A DNA stretch of 64,000 bases, taken from Lunularia cruciata. Taxonomy: Eukaryota > Streptophyta > Marchantiopsida > Lunulariales > Lunulariaceae. The notes under the pieces were generated by a model that saw only the letters and a program-made list of their open reading frames with translations, was not told the DNA's origin and did not search any database. Below, piece by piece: positions 25,631 through 36,257 of the stretch (its first letter is position 1; each line of letters starts with the position of its first letter). The stretch lies in contig OX419757.1 in the NCBI GenBank assembly GCA_948567375.1, positions 14,632,001-14,696,000 on the forward strand, given 5' to 3'. The position numbers were made by a program, and so were the translations under genes.

Positions 25631-26548
25631 GTAATAGACAAAGGTTTCAACAAAGCTAAAACAAGTCATCCTCAGCCAGTGGAGAACCGGCTAGAGAAAT
25701 TTGGAAGGGTGTTCAAAGTCCACGAATAGGTGACTTCAATCTTCGACCACGATCTCCGTATGGAACTCATGCAGTTACACATTTGTATCCCATCTTGGTT
25801 TCTCCACGTTGACGATGAGTTTTACCCGAAGTTATAGCGATTCCAAAATCGCTGAGATCACCTTGACCAAACGGGCGTTTGTTCGGCTTCGTCGTTTGTA
25901 TGAGCTACTTTTTAAGAAATCCAATCTGCGGTAACTGATCCTTTCGTTGTCCGGTAATGGGCTCCTACGGATGCAATGAACGTTCGCCGCACTCTTTTCG
26001 AATCCAGTCGATCCGAGTGGATCCTCTGCACTAGGTTTAAGAGTTAGCCATTAGCTAGGAACAAGGAGACATATAAAGCAGCCGAAAGCTCCTCTTTTGG
26101 TGCTCTAGTTATAGTTGAAGGAGAGGAGAGGGAAAAATGAGGGTAGAATATTCTAGAGTTTTAGAGAACTTATCTGCATATCTCACATGAGTGAATAGTT
26201 TATTATATTCGTTTTTCAATTTTGGTTGCATTGGTATTTAGATGAAAATTTACGGAGAATTGAATAGAAAGTTAGTAGTACTTTTAGGTTTTTTAGGGTT
26301 TAGAGTGATTAATTCACATTGAGAGTGATATGTTAAGAATTTTTAATTTTTAATTTTTGGTATTCATGTTTGAGTTCTATTGGAATTTAGTTTAATTTTT
26401 TTTGAGATAGAATTGAAAATTATGAGAATTTATAATTTGTTGTGTTTAGAGATTATATTTACTCAAGTGAGTTAGGATGTGAGGGTTGGGGTTTTGTAAC
26501 TATGGGGAGATATGAAAAAGAGCATCGTACATTACCATTGCTATTCTT

Positions 26549-27225
26549 GTGCTAGCCATAATTACAATTCTATATGTGGAGTCGCTTAGAGCGGCTTGGG
26601 ATACACCATGCCTGGTGTGCCATCGACACATTATCTTGCAAGGGGTAAAGACCCATGTGGGGAAGGTGCACAAGGACTATGGTTGGAACACTTGGGATGC
26701 TCATGTGAGGCGAGCGATCACATTGATAGCGGTGGCACTTGAGATTACACATGCTTCCTCTATCCCTTTGTGACCATTACAAGGATACCGATCAAGTTGT
26801 GTGAGTGGTTAGCATCTCAAGCGGATTGTATTTTGTGTTATTTGAGATTAGTTTTCCATCTCCACTTCTATTCTATAGGCTGCACCATACACTCCATGAT
26901 GAGGCTAGACATGCTTTTTGCCTACTACTTGATCGTTAGGCAAGTGATCCCTTGGACGAGTTAGCATGGTTCTTATTCCTTTTACTCCTTTGATGGTGCT
27001 TTCGTTATACTAGAGAGGGATGTGCAAGACATAGAGAGATGGCTCTTAGATTTTGTTGATTCTGAGCAAGAGATTTGGTTGCATGATAGGAAGAGTCAGT
27101 TAGGGTTGCATGTTTTAGGAGAAAGATTCTACCACAAGATACCACAAAGTCCACTCAATTATGACGGTGTAGGACATTGGATCAAGCAAGAGAGTTTAGT
27201 AGAGCAACACAAACACTACACCTTT
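26549..27225 (+). pseudogene. 5' part of the RT element ORF, with C2H2 finger
   Basis: The frame at 26549-26773 carries CLVCHRHIILQGVKTHVGKV followed by His, a classical C2H2 finger. It continues with breaks to 27022-27225, ending in EQHKHYTF where the chromovirus was inserted. The right-hand continuation resumes at 32903. Recognition rests on position relative to the RT part. Confidence 0.6.
27221..27225 (+). repeat. Target-site duplication, left copy (CCTTT)
   Basis: CCTTT directly precedes the 5' LTR and is repeated as CCTTT at 32898-32902 directly after the 3' LTR. A perfect 5-bp duplication is what a Ty3/gypsy integrase makes. Confidence 0.85.
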
Positions 27226-27651
27226 TGTAACAATATGGAGTTTAGCGACGAAGTTAGTCGGGCTTACGAAGTAGCACATAAGACAAATTAGCCTAAAATA
27301 TTCCGGAAGTATTTAGGAAGCTTCTTGGGAAGCTTCTCGGCTAGCTTAGCTTGCACCTCAAGTAAGTAGCTTCTAGAAGGGAACTTCTAGAAGCTTTCAA
27401 CTAGCTTAGCTTGCATGCCAAGTAGGCGGCTTCTAGAAGGAAGCTTCTTGAGAAGCTTCCTAGTTAACTTGGCTTGCACTCTAAGAAAGCGGCTTTAGGA
27501 AACTTCTTGAGAAGCTTCTCAAGGGCCTTGTATGCTACCTATAAATACCAAAGCCAAAGCTCATGCTGGGCATTTGGAGTTTTTCCTCATTCAAGTGTCC
27601 AAATGTGAGTTTCCATTCTCCTATTTCTCTCCTCGGATTCGGTCTTTTACA
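27226..27651 (+). repeat. 5' LTR of chromovirus copy 1 (426 bp)
   Basis: It begins TGTAACAATATGGAG and ends GGTCTTTTACA, with TGTAA/TTACA short inverted ends. A TATA box (TATAAATA) lies at 27540-27547. The U3 part is packed with GAAGCTTC palindromes and CTTCTAGAAG words resembling heat-shock elements. Confidence 0.95.
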
Positions 27652-27652
27652 T

Positions 27653-27664
27653 TGGTATCAGAGC
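27653..27664 (+). other. Primer-binding site (initiator Met-tRNA)
   Basis: TGGTATCAGAGC, one base after the 5' LTR, is the complement of the 3' end of plant initiator-Met tRNA, the usual primer for plant gypsy and copia elements. Confidence 0.9.
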
Positions 27665-27922
27665 ATGAATGGGATGGATGGAATTTATGGACCACCAAAT
27701 CCACTTCCACCAAACCATTGGGATTTTTGCATCTAAGTACTACCCAAGCATCGTTTCACACAATTCATCACCTTGCACTTTGGACAAGATTTTTTGCATA
27801 TGATCACCATATCTGAGGAACCCTTGGTGCTTCCAATTGTAACTTATGGAGAAAGGTGGACGTGCTGTTTCTATGTGTTAATAAATTAGATAGATTGGGA
27901 GTGGTGTGATAGAGTAGCAACC

Positions 27923-28785
27923 ATGGCGGCAATACCCAATGTTATCCTTGCTATGCAACAACAAATTGAGCACCTTACTTGATTGTTGGATGAATGAGAT
28001 CTTTGACGACAAGAGCAAGTGGAGAGAGTACCAATTCAAGAAGGAGAAGATTGGATCAGATTCCCTAAACCCAAGGTATTTGAAGGCAAGAATCTTTTGG
28101 GTGTAGTGGAGAATTTTGTGTTTGATTGTGAACGTTATTTTGAAGCTACCAATCTACAAGATGAGCAAAAACAGATTCTTTTGGCTTCTAGCCAATCGGA
28201 TGGAGTAGCAAAGCTATGGTGGAGATTCCAAGTAGAGCGAGCAGAACAACAAATTGTTGCACCAATCTTGACATGAGTAGAATTCAAGAGTGCAATAATT
28301 AGTTGGTTCCAAGCTATAAATGCCACACGGGCTGCACGGGATAAGTTGGCTGAGTTGAAACAGATTGGCTCTATAAGAAGTTACATCATGCAGTTCCAAA
28401 ACACCACCATGCAAATTCTAGATATATTGGAAGGTAAAGCTCTGGATCAATTTGTGAGGGGCTTGAAGGCGAGAACCAAATTAGAGGTAACCATGCGAGA
28501 GCCACAACACTTGGAAGAAGCCATGCGGTTGGCCAAACATTTTGATTCCTTGGTGGCAACAACTTGGTCTCAACCTCGACCTCCACAGAGCTTACCAATA
28601 CACTACACACAAGTGGAGGAGCCAACACCAATGGAGATTGATGCCATTCAACAAAGACCACTTGGCATGGTAAATAAAGAGAAATTGCGACAAAATGGTG
28701 GTTATTTTTTATTGTCACCAATTGGGGCATCGTATTGCTGAATGTCCACTCAAGAATGGACGACCTTGACAAGTTGCCCAAGTGG
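27923..28785 (+). pseudogene. gag: gag of chromovirus copy 1
   Basis: It starts MAAIPNVILAMQQQIEHL, with stops soon after. The capsid-like core reads FEGKNLLGVVENFVFDCERY, AKLWWRFQVERAE and LAELKQIGSIRSYIMQFQ, matching the retrotransposon gag domain. Near 28700 a frameshift in a run of six T bases precedes a nucleic-acid-binding knuckle, YCHQLGHRIAEC. The knuckle's first Cys is replaced by Tyr. The same order is seen in the minus-strand copy at 50249-51152. Confidence 0.85.
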
Positions 28786-28789
28786 AGGT

Positions 28790-31700
28790 TGTGGAGTAGA
28801 ATGATCAAGGAAACAAGGAATCCTAGTAGGAGATTTTGAGCCGCCTACTGGGAGCTTGATTAGTTCCAATGGGATTGAAGGCTCAACCTATACAAGTTTG
28901 CTTCACTTGCAAGGTTTGATATCTAATCGGGGTTGTAGGATTTTGGTTGATTTTGGAAGTTCAAAGAATTGCATGCAAGTAGCAACGGAATTGGGTATTC
29001 CTATCAAGCTAGTGTTTGGAGGTAGTTTGATGATGGCGGATGGTAGAAAAGGTTCTTCATTTTGCACCTCACATCTTGTCACCTTCAAGATTGGGAAGGA
29101 GTATTTGGAGTGTATGAGGTTTGTAGTGGCACCTCTACACTATGATATCATTCTAGGTCTACCTTGGCTTGAATGTCATAAGGTTCAATTTGATTGGACC
29201 CGATGAAAAATTCAAGTACAACACCAAGGTAGGAGTTTCCGATTAGGTTGCCTGGCACCTGCTACCTGAGTAAGACACCTAAGAATAGTCAGTCCCAAGA
29301 TGGAAAGTTTGTTGAGAAGGAAGCCATAGAGCTAATTTGGAAGGGAGATGAGTCCCAAGATGGAGAGTTTGCTAGGAAGGCAACCATGGAGCAAGTTTGG
29401 AAGAGAGATGAGTCCCTGAAAGGGAAGTTTGTTAATGAAGCAGCCATAGAGCAAGCTTTGGAGGAAGATAAGTCTGTATTCCTGGTGTGGATAAAGCCGA
29501 TTGCACAAGAACAATCGGAGGAGGGCCAAGAGCCTCATCAAGCAATGGTTGATTGGATAGTTCAGGAGTTTGCCGACATGTTTTTGGATGATCTGCCAAA
29601 GGGATTACCCTCCTCCAATCGAGGCATGCCCTTCAAGATTGAGTTATTACCAAGGAGTACTCCAATGAGTAGACCGATCTATCGACTCTCACCAAAGGAG
29701 TAGGAGCAGTTACGAACAACACTTATAGAGTTGTTGGAGAAGGACTTCATACAACATAGTACCTCTCCTTGTGAAGCACAAGTACTATTTGTTCTAAAGA
29801 AGGATGGATGACTTTGTTTTTGTATTGATTATTGTGGGCTCAATAAGCAAACCGTGAAGAATGCATATCCCTTGCCTCGGATTGATGACTTGCTGGATCA
29901 ACTAAGTGGAGCACGCTACTTTTCCAAGTTGGATCTTTGTAGCGGCTATTGGAAAATTCCTATTGATAAAGAGGATGTGCAAAAGACTGCCTTTTGCACA
30001 AGGTATGGGCATTTTGAGTGGAGAGTTCTACCTTTTGGACTCACTAATGCTCAAGTAGTCTTCATGGATCAGATGCATCGGGTGTTGGATGGACTATTGG
30101 ATTGGTCCGTGATGGTGTTCTTGGATGATATCTTAATCTATAACAAGACAGAGGCAGAGCACGTGAATCATGTGCGAGAGGTCCTAAGACGACTACGACA
30201 GTGGAAATTTTATTGCAAGAAGTTGAAGTGTGCCTTTTGGTAGAAGGAGGTTACCTTCTTGGGTCATAAGATCTCATTAGAGGAGATCAAGATGGAAGAA
30301 GAGAAGATCAAGGCCATTACTGATTGGCCTACCTTGAAGGATGCTACAAAAGTATGAGCATTCAATGGATTGGCCAGTTTTTACCAACGGTTCATCCACT
30401 ATTATGCTCATTTGGCTGCACCATTGACTGACCTCTTGGGAAAAAACTCGAGCTTCCAGTGGACCACCAAGCATGAAGAAACATTCTAGAAGTTAAAGCA
30501 TATGGTGTCTTCAAGACGCATTCTTCAACCATATGACCCTCAACTACCTTGTGAGGTTGATTTTGATGCTTATAAATTTGCAATTGGAGCTGTGTTACAA
30601 TACGAATTTCCAGATGGACTACATCCTATTGCCTTTGTGTCTTGCTGACTAAATACAGCTGAAAGAAATTACTCTGCTCAAGATCGGGAACAACTTGCAG
30701 TGGTATATGCCACCAAGGTATGGAGGCATTATCTCTTGGGGAAACAAGTGATCATGCAAATTAATCATAAGCCATTGTTGCAGACCTTACACTTGGAACA
30801 CATGAAGAGTCAATATCATCAATGGGAGGAACAACTCCAACTGTATGACATCAAACTTGAGTACAAACCAAGTCGGTTCCATGTCATCCTTGATGCTTTA
30901 TCACGACGACCTAATTTGAAATTTCTTCCTCTCATCACAATGGCAGTTTCAACGGTATCATTTGACTCCAAGGTCCACAACAAGTTTTAGTCAGCTCTAC
31001 ACCAAGATCCCTTCTTCCATATGGTACATGGTTGCGTTCCGGCATGCGATAAGGAGTACAACACCTTCTCTATCAAGGAAGGCCTTTTATTCCATGAGGA
31101 CCGGATCTATGTTTCAGCTAAAGGTGATCTTTGACTTGTGCGCCTTTAAGAAGTCCATGATTTACCATCGCTGGTCACATGGGTGTGGACAAGACCTTGG
31201 GTACCCTCCAACGTCAATGGTGGTGGCCCAACATGACACGAGATGTTTGAGAATTTTTCCGATTGTGTGAGAGTTGCCAATGTAACAAGACCAACAACCA
31301 GAAGCCGAGTAGACTCCTTCAACCACTTGCGGTTCCATCCGCTCGCTAGGAGCATGTAAGCTTGGATCTCATCACATCCTTGCCAAAGACAAAACAAAGA
31401 CACATCGCAATTGTGGTGTTTGTGGATAAGCTTAGTAAGCAAATCCACTTGGTACCAACCTGTGATACCGTGGATGCTCCAACCTTAGCGCAAATCTACT
31501 TTAACAATGTCTTCAAGCATCATGGGATGCCATGTGTACTCATCTCTGACCTTGATCCTCAATTTACCGGGAAGTTTTGGCAAGCACTCTTCTAGATACT
31601 CTGCACCAAGCTTGCTTTGTCCATGACCTATCATCCTCAAACTGATGGAAAAACCAAATATGCAAGTTGTACATTGGAGGATATGTTGCGTGCCTTTGTC

Positions 31701-32457
31701 AATGTCTACCATACCAATTGTGATGAATGTCTTGCAGTTACAGAATTTGCCTACAACAATTCCAAACAAGCAAGCACTGGATTTTCTCCTTTCTTTCTCA
31801 ATTTTGGCCAAGATCAGCTTGTTCCAAATTCTCTTCTGGCTCCTCCTCCATCTTAGGTTCCTGATACTTCCACATTCTTGACCACTATATCCCAATCTCT
31901 CCAACAAGCCAAGTCTCACCTCCTTGTTTCTCAAAATTGCTAAAAACAATATGCGGACCACCATCATCGTGATCTCACCTTTGAAGTCAGTGATAAAGTC
32001 ATGCTATCCTCCAGTAACCTCCCTCTCACACTTGATACCCAAGTTTGTAAACTTGCCCCAAATTGGATAGATTGGATTTGATATCACCTAAATTGTCTCT
32101 CCCGTTGCTTATTGACTTGCCTTGCCTTGTCACATGCATATCCATCTTGTCTTTCATGTTTCCAAGTTGAAACCCTTTGTTCCTAACCCCTCTTTCTTTT
32201 CCACTCAAGTCCAACCTCCCCCTCTTCCTGTCTCTATCAATGATCATGAGGAGTACAAAGTTGATCATATCCTTGCACGTCGCCATATTCAACGAGGCCG
32301 TCACCAACATACGGAGTACAAGGTCCTTTGGAAAGGGTATCCCCTTCATGATGCCACATGGGAACCTCTTTCTCACCTCCAAAATGTACAAACGGCCATC
32401 AAGGAATTCAAATCTTCACTGGCGACAAGGACGTCATCAACTAGCGGAGGGAGAATA
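28790..32457 (+). pseudogene. pol: pol of chromovirus copy 1 (PR-RT-RH-IN-chromodomain)
   Basis: Protease: ILVDFGSS (28940; the usual DSG/DTG is DFG here) and ILGLPWLECHKVQFDW. RT: about 29620-30330 with [24 protein letters not shown] and FLDDILIY (Asp pair at 30124-30129). RNase H: about 30530-30920 with DFDAYKFAIGAVLQ. Integrase: about 31100-31860 with VFKHHGMP, LDPQFTGKFWQALF and AYNNS. Chromodomain: 32248-32400 with EEYKVDHILARRHIQRG and KVLWKGYPLHDATWEPL, which in chromoviruses can read histone marks and guide insertion. Numerous stops interrupt the frame. A purine-rich tract (GCGGAGGGAGAAT, 32444-32456) precedes the 3' LTR. Confidence 0.92.
29293..29472 (+). repeat. Three 60-bp repeats in the protease-RT linker
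   Basis: Units start at TCC codons at 29293, 29353 and 29413. They encode SQDGKFVEKEAIELIWKGDE, SQDGEFARKATMEQVWKRDE and SLKGKFVNEAAIEQALEEDK, charged 20-residue helices. The related element at 46273-51888 carries only two such units at about 49685-49800. Confidence 0.9.
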
Positions 32458-32897
32458 TGTAACAATATGGAGTTTAGTGACAAAGTTAGTCGGGCTTACG
32501 AAGTAGCACATAAGAAAAATTAGCCTCAAATATTCTAGAAGTATCTAGGAAGCTTCTTGGGAAGCTTCCTAGCTAGCTTAGCTTGCACCTCAAGTAAGTA
32601 GCTTCTAGAAGGGAACTTCTAGAAGCTTCCAACTAGCTTAGCTTGCATGCCAAGTAGACGGCTTCTAGAAGGAAGCTTCTTGAGAAGCTTCTTAGTTAAC
32701 TTGGCTTGCACTCTAAGAAAGCGGCTTGAGGAAGCTTCTTGAGAAGCTTCTCAAGGGCCTTGTATGCTACCTATAAATACCAAAGCCAAAGCTCATGCTG
32801 GGCATTCGGAGTTTTTCCTCATTCAAGTATCCTGTGTTTCCTCATTCAATGTGAGTTTCCATTCTCCTATTTCTCTCCTCGGATTTGGTCTTTTACA
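32458..32897 (+). repeat. 3' LTR of chromovirus copy 1 (440 bp)
   Basis: It begins TGTAACAATATGGAG and ends GGTCTTTTACA like the 5' LTR, with a TATA box at 32772-32779. It has a small insertion near 32830 relative to the 5' LTR. It contains a perfect three-unit heat-shock-element match, TTCTAGAAGCTTC, at 32617-32629. Confidence 0.95.
32617..32629 (+). promoter_or_regulatory. Heat-shock-element-like site in the LTR
   Basis: TTC-TA-GAA-GC-TTC fits the canonical alternating nTTCnnGAAnnTTCn element bound by trimeric heat-shock factor. The equivalent site in the 5' LTR (27385-27397) has one changed base in the last unit. Further GAAGCTTC palindromes flank it. Function is inferred only. Confidence 0.5.
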
Positions 32898-32902
32898 CCT
32901 TT

Positions 32903-35405
32903 TGTCTATGGCTTGTTCCATTGATGCTACTATCTCTTTACTACGCTCATTACATCCTCTTGCAGGAGAGGCAGTACCATTAGAGGTCTTAGCTTAGCAA
33001 CCAAAGTAGCTTTTATGTCTTGATAGGTCACTTTTGCACAAGCGTTGTGCACTGCTCCTCAACTCTCCTCAAGAGGCTTGTTAGGGATGGTATATGAGCA
33101 TCTTAGAGATTGCTTTTAGGCAAATGATCATTCTAGAGGATATACCAAATTGTTTCAGATGGCTGTAGCAATAGCAAGGAGAGATATTTTTACATTAGTT
33201 AGTTAGGTGTTAGAGGCTAGTCAACTTCTTGTGATGGAGAAGGGCACGAGGAGCATTAGACCAATTGCTATTGGAGAGATCTTTTGGTGCCTATTTAGCC
33301 ACACCATTGTCCTTTAGCATCAATCTCACTTTTAAGAGCACCTTTGTCTACACTTTGGAGTAGCTACACTTGAGTTTGCAAGGCTATTTCTCTAGGCATC
33401 AGGGCACTCTTGGATATCTATCTAGAGTAGGTTGTCCTATAGGTAGATGTTGAGAATAATTTTAATAGCATCTCTTGTGCATCCATCTTTAGAGAGCTTA
33501 AGGAGGCCGGTGGATCCTTGGTGAGTCTCATTTCCTTTGTGTGGTTGTTCTATGGTTCTTTTGCTTCCCTTTACTACAAGCATGGGTGCTCACATGAGGG
33601 AGTCACTGTCTTGGAGTCAGTTGTTTGTACATGACAAGGAGATCTTTTAGGAGGACCTTTATTTGCCATGGATCACTTTAGAGCTCTCTTATCTACTATT
33701 TTGGCCATGCTTGGTTGTGTATTTCCTTCCTTAGCAGATGATACACTCATTGTGGGTCCCGTAGATAAGATTAGGCAAGCCTTTTATCACTTGACTACCG
33801 TGCTACATCTTGTAGGCTTGAGAGTCAAGGTGTCAAAGAATAGAGCATGGTCCCCTTCAAGTATCCCTCCTCACCTTGAGAGTCCACAGGGGTGTGTCAC
33901 ATCTACATATGGACTACATATTCTTGGAGTGCCAATAAGATCCAAGGATTTTGTCACATGCTTCTTAGACACTGCCCTTGCAAAGGATATTATCCATGTG
34001 GATGATATTCCTCTACTAGAAGATCAACAGGTGGTATTTGGCATACTCTCCTCTAGTATGGCAGATCTATTGACTTACCTTCTCCACATGGTTTCCTTTC
34101 CTTGACTTTCGTATCACATCTAAAAGCTTTTGATAGGAGGATTATGGGAGTCTTTGGTGATACCATTGGACCATGGACATTTGAGTGTGTGATGGGGGAT
34201 TTAGCACGTAGACAAACATCTATACTGATCTTGTGTGGAGGGGTAGGCTTATTATCTATGGAGGAGATGGAACCTATAGCATTTTTGGGTAGTTGAACTC
34301 TCTAAACATCCCTACTTGCTTCCCATTTTGTAGTTGTTGATAGGCCAGTTTTAAAGACTTATGTGATAGAGGTGGAAGAGGAAACCTTTTCTTTCCAGGT
34401 GTTATAACAACAAACAAGAGATGGTCTATCTCCATGGGTACATGAGGACCTTCCATCCTTGCTTCACTATTGTTAGATTGGACTAGAAGTTTACAATCTT
34501 CCTTGATGGAGTAATAGTGCCAACATATGCTACATTCTCTCTTAGTTGACTTGTCCATTCCTTGGGCCACTAGAGCACATCTTTGCTCTTGCTCCGACAA
34601 GGGTACAAGCTTTTGGATCCTAGCTTGACCATATGTTAGGGCATTTTGACTCTTACCAGCCACTTTCTCTACAACAATGAGATTCTCACCCATTTATATC
34701 TTTGTTACTCACTTGTGAGTGTGGTTCTACACTAAATGCAACAATAGTCCATATGACATGCTATCCTTATGGAGGACAAAGGATAGCTACCCATGATGCC
34801 ATTAGGGATATAGTGTTTACTATGGCACGAGAGAGTGGATATCTTGCTTGGAAGGAGCGTTCATATTCTTTGCAGATGGCACATGTCGGAGTAGACTTAT
34901 ACTTGGTCCGAGATGATTAGGTGACAATGGCAAATGTTGTGGTTATAGACCATAAGCGTGATGCAGTTTGGAAGGAGTGATTACTCATCCTCCTAGATGG
35001 GCGGGAATGGAGCAACATAACGCAAAGTCTCCAAGTATAGGAGTATGCAGCGAGGTCACTTCTTTGTTCCTCTAGCCTTGGAGTTGAATGGAGCGATAGA
35101 CATGGCATTCAACACGTTTGTCATGCAGTTCATGAGAGCTTATCATATGAGATGCCAAGGGGTAACATTCTCACTCTAATACTTTCTAGTATACTTTAGA
35201 CAACATGTGTTCATTGCTCTACAGAGAGCATTGGTTGGTGCAATCCATCAGAGAGCCATTACTCTAGATGATGCTTCTTTGAATGCTCTAGCAGTTTGTA
35301 GACCTTCCGACTTGCATAGCTCGAATATCTTAGTTTGTAGACCTTCTGACTTGCATAGCTCGAATATCTTAGGGCAGATTTCTCATATCGATACTATTGG
35401 GGCCT
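32903..35405 (+). pseudogene. RT and C-terminal part of the interrupted element
   Basis: This is the continuation of the interrupted ORF. It holds the RT core (PIAIGE, QGD, ADDT), a conserved LGVPI segment, the Cys/His cluster with HDAIRD (34792), and a basic C-terminal helix region (35190-35280). Stops occur about every 40-100 codons and at least one frame change is present. The ORF runs into the tandem repeats starting at 35294 and stops at the TAG at 35405. Confidence 0.65.
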
Positions 35406-35711
35406 AGATCCATTCTCCTCTTTTGTCTCTCCCCTCGTAGAGCTTGATTCGGTCTTCCCATCGTTGTGTTCTTTTGTCTCTCCCCTCGTAGACCTTCCGA
35501 CTTGCATAGCTCGAATATCTTAGTTTGTAGACCTTCTGACTTGCATAGCTCGAATATCTTAGGGCAGATTTCTCATATCGATACTATTGGGGCCTAGATC
35601 CATTCTCCTCTTTTGTCTCTCCCCTCGTAGAGCTTGATTCGGTCTTCCCATCGTTGTGTTCTTTTGTCTCTCCCCTCGTAGAGCTTGATTCGGTCTTCCC
35701 ATCGTTGTGTT
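35294..35711 (+). repeat. Compound tandem repeat, 190-bp period with 39- and 51-bp subunits
   Basis: GACCTTCCGACTTGCATAGC recurs at 35301 and 35491, so the higher-order unit is 190 bp and nearly identical between copies. Each unit contains two tandem 39-bp subunits (GTTTGTAGACCTTC…ATATCTTA). After a spacer come 51-bp subunits (CTTTTGTCTCTCCCCTCGTA…TTGTGTT) at 35420, 35471, 35610 and 35661. The near-identity suggests recent expansion. The first copy overlaps the 3' end of the RT element ORF. Confidence 0.9.
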
Positions 35712-36257
35712 CTATGTGGTTGCCTTTCCTTTTTTGGTGTCCTCAAAGAAGGATAGTTCTATTTGACTACAAGAAGTGACCATTGCCCACCAGCAATGAT
35801 CGGACGATTATGGCTACCAGGTGGTCTCAGCTTGGATGCAGCGATTCGAAACCTGACGATGTTAACCTTATTATGTTCCACGCGTAAGAAGAAGGCTTCC
35901 ATCTCTTGAGCCCTTCAGAGGGTTGCTCATCAGCTGCAATGATTAGACTCTCATATAATTAAAAGCAAGGGTCTGTGCAAGAAAACTAGCAGAATGAATC
36001 GATTAACCAGATAGAACCCCTAAGTCGGGTTTATATAGATACATAGCTCTCATCAAGTGGATTGAAGGCTGTGCTAATAGGTTGACACGGAGACACTAAC
36101 CAACACCTTTTTTTAACAGGTCTTATCTAGCACTAACCGAACAGATCTTGTAGTAACTATTATGATAGTTACAAGATTCTAACTGAGGAATGTTAATGCT
36201 TGACTAATAGACACACTAGTTATGCACAAATGAGATTATTATCATGTTAGTCTAACA
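35712..36257 (-). repeat. Probable 3' LTR of the copia relic (left limit unknown)
   Basis: On the minus strand a purine-rich tract (TTAAGATGGGA) immediately precedes TGTTAGACTAACATG, the expected start of an LTR, so its boundary is 36257. A TATATAAA lies at about 36031-36038. The distal end cannot be set because no matching LTR was found on the other side. Confidence 0.45.

Larger units (their letters stand above)
24601..26540. other. Non-coding interval with SINE-like and telomere-like motifs
   Basis: No coding region is supported. The first half has mixed composition, and from about 26150 it becomes very AT-rich. It holds the telomere-like motif at 25397 and the tRNA-like segment at 25538, described separately. 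Confidence 0.45.
27226..32897 (+). mobile_element. Ty3/gypsy chromovirus, full length but decayed (copy 1)
   Basis: The 5672-bp element has both LTRs, an initiator-Met primer site, gag, protease, RT, RNase H, integrase and a C-terminal chromodomain in the usual gypsy order. It is flanked by CCTTT on both sides. Many stops and frameshifts (for example TAG at 29701, TAG at 30241 and TGA at 30356) show it cannot move by itself. The two LTRs differ by a number of substitutions and a 14-bp length difference, so the insertion is not recent. It sits inside an older RT element. Confidence 0.95.
26540..35405 (+). mobile_element. Decayed non-LTR-type RT element (C2H2 finger + RT), split by a gypsy element
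   Basis: Omitting the gypsy insertion (27226-32902), about 3.2 kb reads, with several stops, as one protein. Its N-terminus has a C2H2 finger, C-x2-C-x11-H-x4-H (26609-26671). Reverse transcriptase motifs follow: RSIRPIAIGEIFW (33250), QGDLLGGPLFAMDHFRALL (33635) and the catalytic box SLADDTLIVGP (Asp pair at 33737-33742). Next comes LHILGVPIRSKDFVTCFL. The C-terminus has CECGSTLN…HMTC, THDAIRDIVFTMARESG and KERSYSL…VDLYL…NVVVIDH, then RQHVFIALQRALVGAIHQRA. The order finger, RT, Cys/His cluster, then spaced D/E residues resembles RT elements with a restriction-like endonuclease; the nuclease assignment is inference. No LTRs of its own were found, and the element's ends are not defined. Confidence 0.7.

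Noticed and set aside
35294-35711. Satellite centromere repeat
   Set aside because: Only about two 190-bp units exist, abutting a retroelement end, which is too short and local to be a centromeric array.
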